Source of the DNA: Phycisphaerae bacterium
Lineage (GTDB): Bacteria; Planctomycetota; Phycisphaerae; Tepidisphaerales; Tepidisphaeraceae
DNA: 10,538 bases
Reading direction: 5' to 3'
Assembly: GCA_014380825.1 (NCBI GenBank)
Contig: JACMJD010000118.1
Location: forward strand, 1-10,538
The position numbers and the translations under genes are program-made. The number at the start of each line of letters is the position of its first letter. The first letter of the stretch is position 1. Under the pieces are notes generated by a model. That model saw nothing but the letters and a program-made list of their open reading frames with translations. It made no database searches and was not told the DNA's origin. Shown piece by piece: positions 1 through 6,575 of the stretch.

Positions 1-19
1 CATCACCGGATTGTACCTC

Positions 20-24
20 AGGAG
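20..24 (+). promoter_or_regulatory. Ribosome-binding site deciding the GTG start of the PhyH gene
   Basis: AGGAG lies 7 nt before GTG at 32. It overlaps the codons that would follow a TTG start at 11, so it supports the shorter protein. Confidence 0.65.
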
Positions 25-31
25 ACGCATC

Positions 32-934
32 GTGCGGATCACGGAAAAACATCAACAGCAACTGATCGATCGCGGCTACACGATCGTGCCGAATTTTCTG
101 AGTGCGGATGAGCTGCGCGCTGCGACAGAAAACATGCTGCAATATTTTCCCACGGCCGACGAACTCTTCGCTTCGCCGCAGCGATACGGGTTCATTTACG
201 ACGACCCGGAGCATCTGCAAATCGAGTTCCCGTTCGCCGGCGATGCGCTCAACGATATATCCACGCATGCGGAGATCATCTCGTTCGCGCAGCGCACGCT
301 CGGCACGGAAGATATCGCGCTCTCGCAGGCGGCGATCTGGGCGAAGTACGCCGGCACGGGTGATTTCGATCAGGGTTTGCACTTGGATTATCAGGGCAAT
401 ACGCTCGTCGTCCCGCGCGATGACGGCGCGTTCCGGCAGATCAACATGATCCTGTATTACACCGATGTCCCCGAAGAACTGGTCCCGACATACGTCGTCC
501 CGCAAGACAAAACCCGCGACCTCCCGCTCTGGCCCACGCATCGCCCGAAGAAAAAGAACGCCGCGCTGTACGAAAACGAACGCCCGGTCTTGGCAAACGC
601 CGGCGATCTGCTGATCTTCTCCATGCGCACCTGGCACCGCGCCAGCGACATGACCGCAACGCGCGGTCATCGCTTCTCGCATCACTTCGTTTATCGATCA
701 GCGCAGCACAACTTCCAAGGCTATCACCTCTGGTCGCGCATGGGCGAGAACGCGGATCTCGAACGATTCATCGCACGATCGACGCCGAAGCAACGAGAAG
801 TGCTGGGATTTCCGAAGATCGGACATGGATATTGGAAAGCCGAGACGCTGGCGGCGGTACAATTGCGGTATCCGAAGATGGATCTGGCGTTATATCAAGG
901 CGCAGCGAGCAAACCGGCGACAGCCAAGTCATAA
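32..934 (+). CDS. Phytanoyl-CoA dioxygenase (PhyH) family protein
   Basis: Probable non-haem Fe(II)/2-oxoglutarate-dependent oxygenase of the PhyH family (about 300 aa, usual size), which hydroxylates small organic substrates in the cytoplasm; the substrate cannot be read from sequence. Numbering from the GTG start, the iron-binding triad is visible as H117-x-D119 (in GLHLDYQGN) and a distal histidine at H202 (in RTWHRASD), followed by an Arg/His-rich stretch (RGHRFSHHFVYR) that would hold the 2-oxoglutarate-binding arginine. The N-terminus (LIDRGYTIVPNFLSADEL) is the classic PhyH opening. I chose GTG at 32 over an in-frame TTG at 11 because AGGAG at 20-24 sits 7 nt before the GTG. No signal peptide or membrane segment is seen. 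The 3' end overlaps the convergent BNR_4 gene by 40 bp. Family assignment is firm; the substrate is unknown. Confidence 0.88.
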   Translation: MRITEKHQQQLIDRGYTIVPNFLSADELRAATENMLQYFPTADELFASPQRYGFIYDDPEHLQIEFPFAGDALNDISTHAEIISFAQRTLGTEDIALSQAAIWAKYAGTGDFDQGLHLDYQGNTLVVPRDDGAFRQINMILYYTDVPEELVPTYVVPQDKTRDLPLWPTHRPKKKNAALYENERPVLANAGDLLIFSMRTWHRASDMTATRGHRFSHHFVYRSAQHNFQGYHLWSRMGENADLERFIARSTPKQREVLGFPKIGHGYWKAETLAAVQLRYPKMDLALYQGAASKPATAKS

Positions 935-2106
935 TCGCAGTATGTGCGATACGTTCCGCGCAACCAGATCAGCGGAGCGCGATCAATGTTTCCCGGCGCG
1001 ACGATCGGGCGAATGTTGTCAGATGTTGAATCGATGGTGATCGCCGTCCACGTCCAACGATCGTTCGCGCACGCGCCCTGAAAGATTTCCCAATGACGTT
1101 TGTTATCCGCGCGGCTGAGCAGCGGCTCGCCGCTTAGTGGGTCTGCATTCGTCGAGATATAGAGAACGTTCGGATCGTGCGGATGAAGCGCGACCAGCCC
1201 CGAGTAATCTTTCTCCGCGTTGTACAGCCGACTTCCCGCATGCGCGAGTTCGCGTTCGTGCCAGCGCGTTCCGTCCGAGCGCGCGGTGTGATACCACAGA
1301 TCAGTTCCCGCATCATCGCGTCGCGTGCTGAACGCGATGTATGGGTGCTCGTCGCGATCGAGATGAATCCCGATCGTCCACGCGATGCGATGCTCACCGC
1401 CGGTGTAGATTCGTGTCAGATCAGTGACCTTGATCTTCGTCTCGTTCGCGCTCGATAGCTCGCCGACGACTTCGCCATCGCTGCGATGGATCTTCCCGCC
1501 GCGGATGATGCCGTGGTAGATGCTGTTGGCCACGTCGTTCGGATGGCCTTCGGTGGCGATGAAATGGATCGTGTCGCGGCCATTGCCGGCGTAGCAGAGA
1601 TACGGGCGTCGCGCGCCGCGCTCGCCGGTCGCGTGCAGCAGGCGTCCGCCGTATTTCCAGGTGTCGCCGTCGTCGTCGCTGGTGATGTAGTGCGGGTTGA
1701 AGGCGTCGCCGCGGAAGAAGCTGTAGAGCCGATCGCTCTCGGCGCGGAGGCGGTAGATGTTCTGATAACACACGCCGTGCGAACTCTTCACTTCGAGCGT
1801 CCGTTCAGGCTGCGATCCAACACGCCAGCGAATCACGTTATCGTTCGAATGCTTTGAATACATCGCGAGAAGTTGGCCATCTTCTCGCATAAACAACGCG
1901 GGCGCGTCGTGATCATCCGATTCGAATTTTTCGTGCAGTGTCGTCGTGCGTGAGGCGCCGTTTTTCAGATCGACCGATGTGACGTTCAGATCGCCGCTGG
2001 GGCTCGCGACGCTGCCGAAGAACAACTGATCGCCATGCACGATCGCCCGCTCATCCTGAAACCAGCACCAACCGCCGTTCGGATTGAGCACGCGAATGTC
2101 GCTCAT
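895..2106 (-). CDS. BNR_4 repeat-containing protein (predicted beta-propeller, possible glycan-active enzyme)
   Basis: A 403-aa protein matching the BNR_4 family style: the N-terminal block GGWCWFQDERAIV (residues 11-23), FGSVASPSGDLNVTSVDL (30-47), an Asp-box SDDDGDTW (143-150, pattern SxDxGxTW), then a RRPYLCYAGNGRDTIHFIATEGHPND block (about 167-191) and a C-terminal LWLRG-like segment. The family folds as a beta-propeller; some members are related to polysaccharide lyases such as ulvan lyases, others are uncharacterised. There is no signal peptide or lipobox, so this copy looks cytoplasmic, which is unusual for a polysaccharide lyase and argues for a different role or for action on imported oligosaccharides. 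The ATG overlaps the stop of the upstream methylase gene (ATGA, 2103-2106), suggesting translational coupling. The 3' end overlaps the PhyH gene by 40 bp. Fold confidence is high; activity is not established. Confidence 0.82.
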   Translation of the reverse strand: MSDIRVLNPNGGWCWFQDERAIVHGDQLFFGSVASPSGDLNVTSVDLKNGASRTTTLHEKFESDDHDAPALFMREDGQLLAMYSKHSNDNVIRWRVGSQPERTLEVKSSHGVCYQNIYRLRAESDRLYSFFRGDAFNPHYITSDDDGDTWKYGGRLLHATGERGARRPYLCYAGNGRDTIHFIATEGHPNDVANSIYHGIIRGGKIHRSDGEVVGELSSANETKIKVTDLTRIYTGGEHRIAWTIGIHLDRDEHPYIAFSTRRDDAGTDLWYHTARSDGTRWHERELAHAGSRLYNAEKDYSGLVALHPHDPNVLYISTNADPLSGEPLLSRADNKRHWEIFQGACANDRWTWTAITIDSTSDNIRPIVAPGNIDRAPLIWLRGTYRTYCDYDLAVAGLLAAP

Positions 2107-2834
2107 GACTTGGCCATGATGAACAGGTAATTGAACCCGCGCAGAAAGAAGTTTCCCTCCTCGGCGGCCTTGCGGTAGTTGCCCATCTCCAGCGTCTTGT
2201 TGTGCCGCGTGACCGCGACGATGTCGAGCGGCCTAAATCCGACCTTCGTCATTCGCGCGAATAAGTCGAAACCGATCGGGTAGAACTTGTCCGGATGCAC
2301 GTAGCTGTCGCTCACGTACAGCGCGAGCACCTTGCCAGGCTTGAGTACGCGATGCGCCTCGCGAAAGGCCTGCTCCATCGCGTCGTAATATTTCGGATCG
2401 CCTGCATCCAGCTTGCCGACGTCGCGCGGATCGTCGCCGTAGTCCAAATGTGTCCCGTAGGGCGGATCCATGAAGACGAGGTCGACTTTGTTCGTCAACT
2501 CCGGCGGAAGTTTCTTCGCATCGACGCGGAAAATATCCTTCCGCGTCGAATGCACGTCGTAACCGAGCGCCTTTCGATTCAGATCGCGGGCAACGTCGAG
2601 CGTTGTGCCGCTGCCGCAGAATGGATCGACGACGAGTTCGCGTTCCTTTGTATATCGCTGCAGCAAATTCCAGATGATGTAACTCGGCGTCGCGCCCTTG
2701 TATCCTGGCAGACCTTGGTGGGTATCGCCGTAATCCTGTGATGGGTAATCCCACAGCGTCGTGACCTGAAGCCGCAGCGGCGGCTTCTTCGCGTTAGCGC
2801 GGGCGGGGGGCGAGTGTGGGTGGCGCTGGGTCAT
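2103..2834 (-). CDS. Class I SAM-dependent methyltransferase of the DNA-methylase type (N4/N6-like)
   Basis: A 243-aa Rossmann-fold methyltransferase. The SAM-binding motif I is DPFCGSGTT at residues 70-78 and the catalytic motif IV is DPPY at 123-126 (in DLVFMDPPYG). DPPY is the amino-methyltransferase signature, most often N6-adenine. A WDYP element at 28-31 precedes motif I in the position of motif X. The order X-I-IV differs from the usual beta-class order, where DPPY comes first and DPFxGSGTT lies near the C-terminus. No large target-recognition domain is evident, only about 115 residues after motif IV. A DNA substrate is the best guess, but RNA guanine methylases carry related motifs and cannot be excluded. 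The start lies 3 nt after the pepF stop, with AAGGA about 12 nt upstream, and the stop overlaps the BNR_4 ATG, so the three genes probably form an operon. No restriction endonuclease is adjacent. Confidence 0.85.
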   Translation of the reverse strand: MTQRHPHSPPARANAKKPPLRLQVTTLWDYPSQDYGDTHQGLPGYKGATPSYIIWNLLQRYTKERELVVDPFCGSGTTLDVARDLNRKALGYDVHSTRKDIFRVDAKKLPPELTNKVDLVFMDPPYGTHLDYGDDPRDVGKLDAGDPKYYDAMEQAFREAHRVLKPGKVLALYVSDSYVHPDKFYPIGFDLFARMTKVGFRPLDIVAVTRHNKTLEMGNYRKAAEEGNFFLRGFNYLFIMAKS

Positions 2835-2837
2835 TGG

Positions 2838-4643
2838 CTAGAGCAATCCTTCAAGCTCATCTACTAGTTGCCCAAACAGCTTCATCGCTGCATTCACCGG
2901 TGCTGGTTTTTCCATGTCCACACCCGCATCCCGCAGCAGATCCAGTGGCCACTTGCTGCCGCCGCCTTTTAGGAAGCTTAAGTACGCGTTGAGCTCGCGT
3001 TGGCCGCCGTTCAATACGCGCTGGCTGAGGGCGATTGATGCGCTTAAGCCAGTTGCATATTTGTAGACGTAGAAGGCTCGGTAAAAATGCGGGATGCGCA
3101 GGCATTCCAGCTCCAGATCGCTGTCGATCGTGAAATCCGGGCCGAAGTACAGATCCAGCAGCTTGCGATATTCTTTGCGGAGCGTGTCGACGGTCAGCGG
3201 CTCGCCTGCTTCGACCAGCGTGTGCGTCACCTTTTCGAACTCCGCGAACATCGTCTGCCGGACAATCGTCCCGCGGATTTCGTCGATGCGCATGTTGATC
3301 AGATACGCCTTCTCCTTCGCGGTCTTCGCGCGGTCCATCAGATATTGCGCCAGCAACTGCTCGTTGAACGTGCTGGCCACCTCCGCGACGAAGATCACGT
3401 AGTGCCAGTATTGATACGGCTGATTGCGGCTCGAAAAGTAGCTGTGCATCGAGTGCCCGGCCTCGTGCGCGAGCGTGAAGACGTGATTGAGCACGCTCGG
3501 CTGATAGTTCATGAGGATGTACGGCTTGCCGTCGAAGCTGCCGCTGCTGAACGCGCCGCTCTGCTTGCCGGCGTTGGGATATCGATCGCACCAGCGCTCG
3601 GTGGTTAATCCTGCTTTGAGCGCGCTGCAATATTCCTCGCCAAGCGGCTCGAGCGAATCGACCACGACCTTCACGGCCTGGTCCCACGTGTGATGTTTGT
3701 CGATCTCGCTGAAGATCGGCACGTACGTGTCGTATTGGTGGATGTCCTTCAGCTTCATGGCCCGGCGGCGCAAATCGTAGTAGCGATGAACCGATTTGAG
3801 ATTCGCGTGCACTGAATCGATCAGGTTGTCGTAAACGCTGATCGGAACGTTGTCCGAGAACAGCGCAGACTCTCGCGCGGATTTGAAATTGCGGGCCTTG
3901 GCGTAATAAACGTCGCGCTGGTTTGAGCCGTTCAACGTCGCGGCGATCGTGTTCTTGTGCGCATCGTATTGAACGTAGAACTTCCGAAACGCTTCCTCGC
4001 GCACCTTTCGCGCGGGCGACTGGAGAAACGCGCTAAGCGATGAATGGCCCAGCTCGATTTGCTCGCCTTTTTCGTTCTTGATGCTCGGCCATTTCAGATC
4101 GGCATCGTTCAGTTGTCGAAACGCCTGGCTCGACGCCTCGGACATCTGGCCCTGCATGGCGAGCAGTTCTTCTTCGTGTTTGGTGAGGGTGTGCGGACGG
4201 TAGCGGAGGATTCGTTCCAGATCCCATTTCCATTCCGCCAGCTCGCGCGACTGCATGAACTTGTTGATGGTCGCGGGTTTGATTGCCAGGATTTCCGGCC
4301 GGATGAAGCTCGACAGCTCCGCCGCGCGCGTGGCGACGTGCTGAAATCGGCCGCGCATGCGCTGGGCGTCGCTGTTGGATTGATCTTCCGTGCAGCGAAG
4401 ATTCGCGTAGACGCCCAGGCGTTCGCCGGCGCGGTCGACGGATGAATCGAACTGTAAACACGCCGCCAGCATTTCGGCGCTGGCGCCGAGCTTGCCCTTG
4501 AATCTCTCGTAGCCGGGAATCTGCTTGTCCCATCTCTTGAACGACTTTTCCCAATCCGCGTCGGACTTAAAGAGGCTGTTGAGATTCCACGTATCCTGCG
4601 ATTTCACTTTGCTGCGTGGCGGAAGCGATTTGATCTTGGTCAT
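2838..4643 (-). CDS. pepF: Oligoendopeptidase F (M3B family zinc metallopeptidase)
   Basis: Cytoplasmic zinc endopeptidase that cleaves medium-length oligopeptides, serving peptide turnover. At 601 aa it has the normal length for PepF of the M3B group. The zinc site is HEAGH at residues 393-397, with the third ligand E421 in FVAEVASTFNE, 24 residues after the second histidine, as expected for M3. The flanking block SGAFSSGSFDGKPYILMNYQPS (about 362-383) and the HTLAHEAGH-like segment (LNHVFTLAHEAGHSMHSYFSS) are typical, as is the N-terminal WNLNSLFKSDADWEKSF. There is no signal peptide. The ATG is preceded by only 29 bp before the divergent oxidoreductase gene and no good Shine-Dalgarno is visible, so a leaderless or near-leaderless transcript is possible (TAAAAC at 4656-4651 on this strand ends 7 nt before the ATG). 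It heads a probable operon with the methyltransferase and BNR_4 genes. Confidence 0.95.
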   Translation of the reverse strand: MTKIKSLPPRSKVKSQDTWNLNSLFKSDADWEKSFKRWDKQIPGYERFKGKLGASAEMLAACLQFDSSVDRAGERLGVYANLRCTEDQSNSDAQRMRGRFQHVATRAAELSSFIRPEILAIKPATINKFMQSRELAEWKWDLERILRYRPHTLTKHEEELLAMQGQMSEASSQAFRQLNDADLKWPSIKNEKGEQIELGHSSLSAFLQSPARKVREEAFRKFYVQYDAHKNTIAATLNGSNQRDVYYAKARNFKSARESALFSDNVPISVYDNLIDSVHANLKSVHRYYDLRRRAMKLKDIHQYDTYVPIFSEIDKHHTWDQAVKVVVDSLEPLGEEYCSALKAGLTTERWCDRYPNAGKQSGAFSSGSFDGKPYILMNYQPSVLNHVFTLAHEAGHSMHSYFSSRNQPYQYWHYVIFVAEVASTFNEQLLAQYLMDRAKTAKEKAYLINMRIDEIRGTIVRQTMFAEFEKVTHTLVEAGEPLTVDTLRKEYRKLLDLYFGPDFTIDSDLELECLRIPHFYRAFYVYKYATGLSASIALSQRVLNGGQRELNAYLSFLKGGGSKWPLDLLRDAGVDMEKPAPVNAAMKLFGQLVDELEGLL

Positions 4644-4666
4644 GTCGAAAGTTTTACGGTTAAGAT
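4637..4666 (+). promoter_or_regulatory. Candidate leaderless promoter of the Gfo/Idh/MocA gene
   Basis: TAAGAT at 4661-4666 ends exactly 6 nt before the ATG at 4673, so transcription would begin on the start codon. A weak -35 candidate, TGGTCA at 4637-4642 (4 of 6 to TTGACA, 18-nt spacer), lies over the pepF start codon on the other strand. No Shine-Dalgarno is seen in front of the ATG. Inferred from spacing only. Confidence 0.4.
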
Positions 4667-4672
4667 GCGGTC

Positions 4673-5740
4673 ATGGCAAAGACCTGGCGGCACGCGGTGG
4701 TGGGTGTTGGCGTTGTCGGCGATTGGCACGCGCGGGTGATTCCGCAGATTCCCGGTTCGAGTCTCGTGGCGGTGGCCGACCCGTTGACCGATCGCGCGAA
4801 AGCGTCGCTCGAGAAACACAAGCAGCCCAATACGGCGGTTTTCAGCAGCCTCGAAGAATTGCTGCGCGCGACGGGCGACAAAATCGATGTCGTTCACGTG
4901 TGCACGCCAAGCGGCGCGCATCTGGAACCGGTGATCACGGCGCTCAACGCGAAGAAGAACGTCATCTGTGAGAAGCCGATGGAGATCCAACTCGATCGGA
5001 TCGATCGCATGATCGCAACGGCCAAGCAAAACAATGTGCGGTTGGCAGGGGTTTTTCAGAATCGATGGAATCGGGCGAATCGCCAGCTCAAGCTGGCGGC
5101 CGACGAGGGACGATTCGGGACGATCTCGTACGCCGGCTGCCACACGCCCTGGTATCGAAGCGACGAATATTATCGCGACGGCGGATGGCGCGGGACTCAT
5201 GCGCTCGACGGTGGCGGGGCGATCATGAACCAGTCGGTTCATGCGGTCGATCTGCTGCAATGGATCGCCGGGCCGGTGAAGACGGTGAGCGCGTTCGCGG
5301 GGAGTCGGATTCATGCCGAGATCGAAGTCGAAGACACGTTGGCGTGTTCGCTGCAATTCGCAAGCGGCGCGTACGGCGTGATCATGGGCTCAACGGGCAT
5401 GTGGCCGGGCGTGTCGGTGCGGGTCGAGGTCGGCGGCGCGAATGGGACCGCCATCTCCGAAGACGGACTGAAAACCTACAAGTTCCGCGACGAGCGGCCG
5501 GAAGATCAGCAGATCGTCGACCGCCTGACACCCAACGGCCCGCAATCCACCGGCGGCGGATCAAGCCCGACCGACGTCCCGGCCGACCTGCACCTGCAAA
5601 ACATCGACGCGATCCTGCGCGCCTGGGAATCAAACCGCGACGCCGAAACCAATGCCGCGGAGTCGCGCAAAGCTGTCGCGATCATTCTGGCAATGTATGA
5701 GTCTGCGAAGAAGGGCGGCGTTCCTATCGCGGTGGCATGA
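4673..5740 (+). CDS. Gfo/Idh/MocA family NAD(P)-dependent oxidoreductase
   Basis: A 355-aa sugar or cyclitol dehydrogenase-type enzyme. The N-terminal Rossmann fold has G11-x-G13-x-x-G16 (GVGVVG) and an acidic residue D36 after beta-2 (VADP), compatible with NAD preference. E100-K101-P102 (CEKPM) is the family signature, with the catalytic lysine K101. The catalytic region of the C-terminal domain is visible as GGGAIMNQSVHAVDLLQW, with H190 and D193. Length and domain order are normal and no signal peptide is present, so it should act in the cytoplasm, interconverting a sugar or inositol hydroxyl and ketone; the substrate is unknown. It is divergent from pepF with a 29-bp gap. Its stop TGA (5738-5740) overlaps an ATG in the frame of the downstream CsbD-like gene, which begins properly 41 nt later, so the two may be co-transcribed. 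Confidence 0.92.
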   Translation: MAKTWRHAVVGVGVVGDWHARVIPQIPGSSLVAVADPLTDRAKASLEKHKQPNTAVFSSLEELLRATGDKIDVVHVCTPSGAHLEPVITALNAKKNVICEKPMEIQLDRIDRMIATAKQNNVRLAGVFQNRWNRANRQLKLAADEGRFGTISYAGCHTPWYRSDEYYRDGGWRGTHALDGGGAIMNQSVHAVDLLQWIAGPVKTVSAFAGSRIHAEIEVEDTLACSLQFASGAYGVIMGSTGMWPGVSVRVEVGGANGTAISEDGLKTYKFRDERPEDQQIVDRLTPNGPQSTGGGSSPTDVPADLHLQNIDAILRAWESNRDAETNAAESRKAVAIILAMYESAKKGGVPIAVA

Positions 5741-5747
5741 TCTTTGT

Positions 5748-5780
5748 ACTGACCTCTCGTAACTCTTACGAAAGGTCAGT
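5748..5780 (+). promoter_or_regulatory. Hairpin sequestering the csbD-like ribosome-binding site
   Basis: ACTGACCTCTCGTAA (5748-5762) pairs with TTACGAAAGGTCAGT (5766-5780): 14 Watson-Crick pairs and one C-A mismatch (5756/5772) around a CTC loop. The Shine-Dalgarno AAAGG (5771-5775) is entirely inside the 3' arm, and the ATG at 5782 begins 1 nt beyond the stem. In RNA this would hinder initiation until opened, as in a thermometer or a protein- or sRNA-controlled switch. In DNA it is a dyad that a dimeric regulator could bind. There is no T-run after it, so it is not a standard terminator. The structure is seen directly; its function is inferred. Confidence 0.7.
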
Positions 5781-5781
5781 C

Positions 5782-5943
5782 ATGGGTAACGAAGACAGAG
5801 CCGCGGGAAAGATCAAGCAGGTCAAAGGCAAAGCCAATGACATCGCCGGCGCCGTGACCGGAAACACCGGCCAGCAGATCAAGGGCAAGGTGCAGAAGGC
5901 GGTTGGCAAGGTACAGGAGAAGCTCGGGAAGAAGACGGATTAA
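5782..5943 (+). CDS. CsbD-like small stress-response protein
   Basis: A 53-aa, lysine- and glycine-rich, highly charged protein of the CsbD family (PF05532 type), small proteins often induced by general stress whose biochemical role is still unknown. The family signature is visible: DRAAGKIKQVKGKANDIAGAVTGN at residues 5-28, followed by a second related GKVQKAVGKVQEKLG unit at 35-49. It should be soluble and flexible; no membrane segment or signal peptide. ATG at 5782 is chosen because it gives the family's usual N-terminus and has AAAGG 6 nt upstream. An in-frame ATG at 5737, overlapping the upstream stop codon, would add 15 residues with no family similarity. The ribosome-binding site is locked in a strong hairpin, so translation is probably regulated. 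It is followed by an inverted octamer repeat. Confidence 0.88.
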   Translation: MGNEDRAAGKIKQVKGKANDIAGAVTGNTGQQIKGKVQKAVGKVQEKLGKKTD

Positions 5944-5997
5944 TTACGTGATTACGTGATTACGTGAGAATGCAAATCCTCACGTAATCACGTAATC
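5943..5997 (+). repeat. Octamer tandem and inverted repeat in the csbD / CBS convergent gap
   Basis: Three head-to-tail copies of ATTACGTG (5943-5966) are followed by two inverted copies, CACGTAAT (5981-5996). The arms GATTACGTGATTACGTGAG (5950-5968) and its exact reverse complement (5979-5997) form a 19-bp perfect stem with a 10-nt loop. It lies between two convergent genes and could end transcripts from both sides, although no T-run follows. The phased octamers look like a dispersed short repeat family rather than a simple terminator. Confidence 0.85.
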
Positions 5998-6023
5998 CCT
6001 CGTCACCTTAACTCACGTCATGC

Positions 6024-6461
6024 TCACGCGCGTCCGTAAATGTACTCGTTCAGATACTCGATCGTCGCTTCCTGATGCACGACGTGATACGCGTTCACGT
6101 CGCCGATCGATACCAATCCCATCAGCTTTCCCTGATCGCAACACACCGGCACATGACGCACGCGCTTCTGTTGCATGATGGCGCTGACGTCGTCCATATC
6201 GGTTTGCGGCGTACACGTGATCACGTCGGCGGTCATCACTTCCCCAACCGTCGTGGTGGCCGGGTCGCGCTGCTCGCCTACCACTCGGCGAAGCACATCG
6301 CGCTCCGTGAACATCCCGACGACCGCTCCATCGGCCATCACCACCAAGGCACCAAGCTTGTGCTGGTTCATCTTGTTCGTAGCTTCCAGGACGGTCGCAT
6401 CGGGCGACGTCGAGTGAACCATCGAACCCTTTTTGGAAATGATGTCCGCAACGGTGGGCAT
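6024..6461 (-). CDS. Tandem CBS-domain protein
   Basis: A 145-aa protein made of two CBS domains and little else: CBS1 about residues 14-62 (MVHSTSPDATVLEATNKMNQHKLGALVV...GMFTERDVLRRVV) and CBS2 about 78-130 (VMTADVITCTPQTDMDDVSAIMQQKRVRHVPV...GLVSIGDVNAYHV). A CBS pair (Bateman module) usually binds adenine nucleotides such as AMP, ATP or SAM, and stand-alone pairs are thought to act as cytoplasmic energy or redox sensors that regulate partner proteins; the partner here is unknown. The GxFTERD and GLVSIGD motifs match the ligand-facing G-h-h-T/S-x-x-D pattern. The start at 6461 is fixed by AGGAG 7 nt upstream and by the MPTVADII opening; an upstream ATG at 6578 would add 39 residues without domain similarity. 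It is convergent with the csbD-like gene and divergent from der. Confidence 0.92.
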   Translation of the reverse strand: MPTVADIISKKGSMVHSTSPDATVLEATNKMNQHKLGALVVMADGAVVGMFTERDVLRRVVGEQRDPATTTVGEVMTADVITCTPQTDMDDVSAIMQQKRVRHVPVCCDQGKLMGLVSIGDVNAYHVVHQEATIEYLNEYIYGRA

Positions 6462-6468
6462 GGAAAGA

Positions 6469-6473
6469 CTCCT
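6469..6473 (-). promoter_or_regulatory. Ribosome-binding site of the CBS-domain gene
   Basis: On the minus strand AGAGGAG, core AGGAG at 6473-6469, ends 7 nt before the ATG. This strong site settles the start at 6461 rather than 6578. Confidence 0.8.
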
Positions 6474-6545
6474 CTTTGGTTGAAAACACTCCGCGGCGTC
6501 TGACTGACCAACGATCCGAGATATGCGTACGGCGTAGGCACAAGG

Positions 6546-6575
6546 ATTATGCAGTTGGCTGTTCGACAAATGCAA
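6546..6575 (-). promoter_or_regulatory. Candidate promoter of the CBS-domain gene
   Basis: On the minus strand TTGCAT (6575-6570) and CATAAT (6551-6546) are separated by 18 nt. This would start transcription near 6539 and leave a leader of roughly 78 nt carrying the strong ribosome-binding site. Based on consensus match only. Confidence 0.35.

Noticed and set aside
11..31. TTG start for the PhyH gene giving seven more residues
   Set aside because: The Shine-Dalgarno AGGAG at 20-24 lies inside this extension and is correctly spaced for GTG at 32.
2103..2834. Restriction-modification system
   Set aside because: A lone methylase-type gene; neither flanking gene is a nuclease or specificity subunit.
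32..5740. Secondary-metabolite or sugar-degradation cluster formed by PhyH, BNR_4 and Gfo-like genes
   Set aside because: The genes are on different strands and separated by pepF and a methylase; no transporter, regulator or glycoside hydrolase joins them.
5748..5780. csbD hairpin as a rho-independent terminator of the Gfo-like gene
   Set aside because: No T-run follows the stem, and it ends 1 nt before the next start codon with the ribosome-binding site inside it.
5943..5997. CRISPR array
   Set aside because: Octamers are contiguous without spacers and there are no cas genes.
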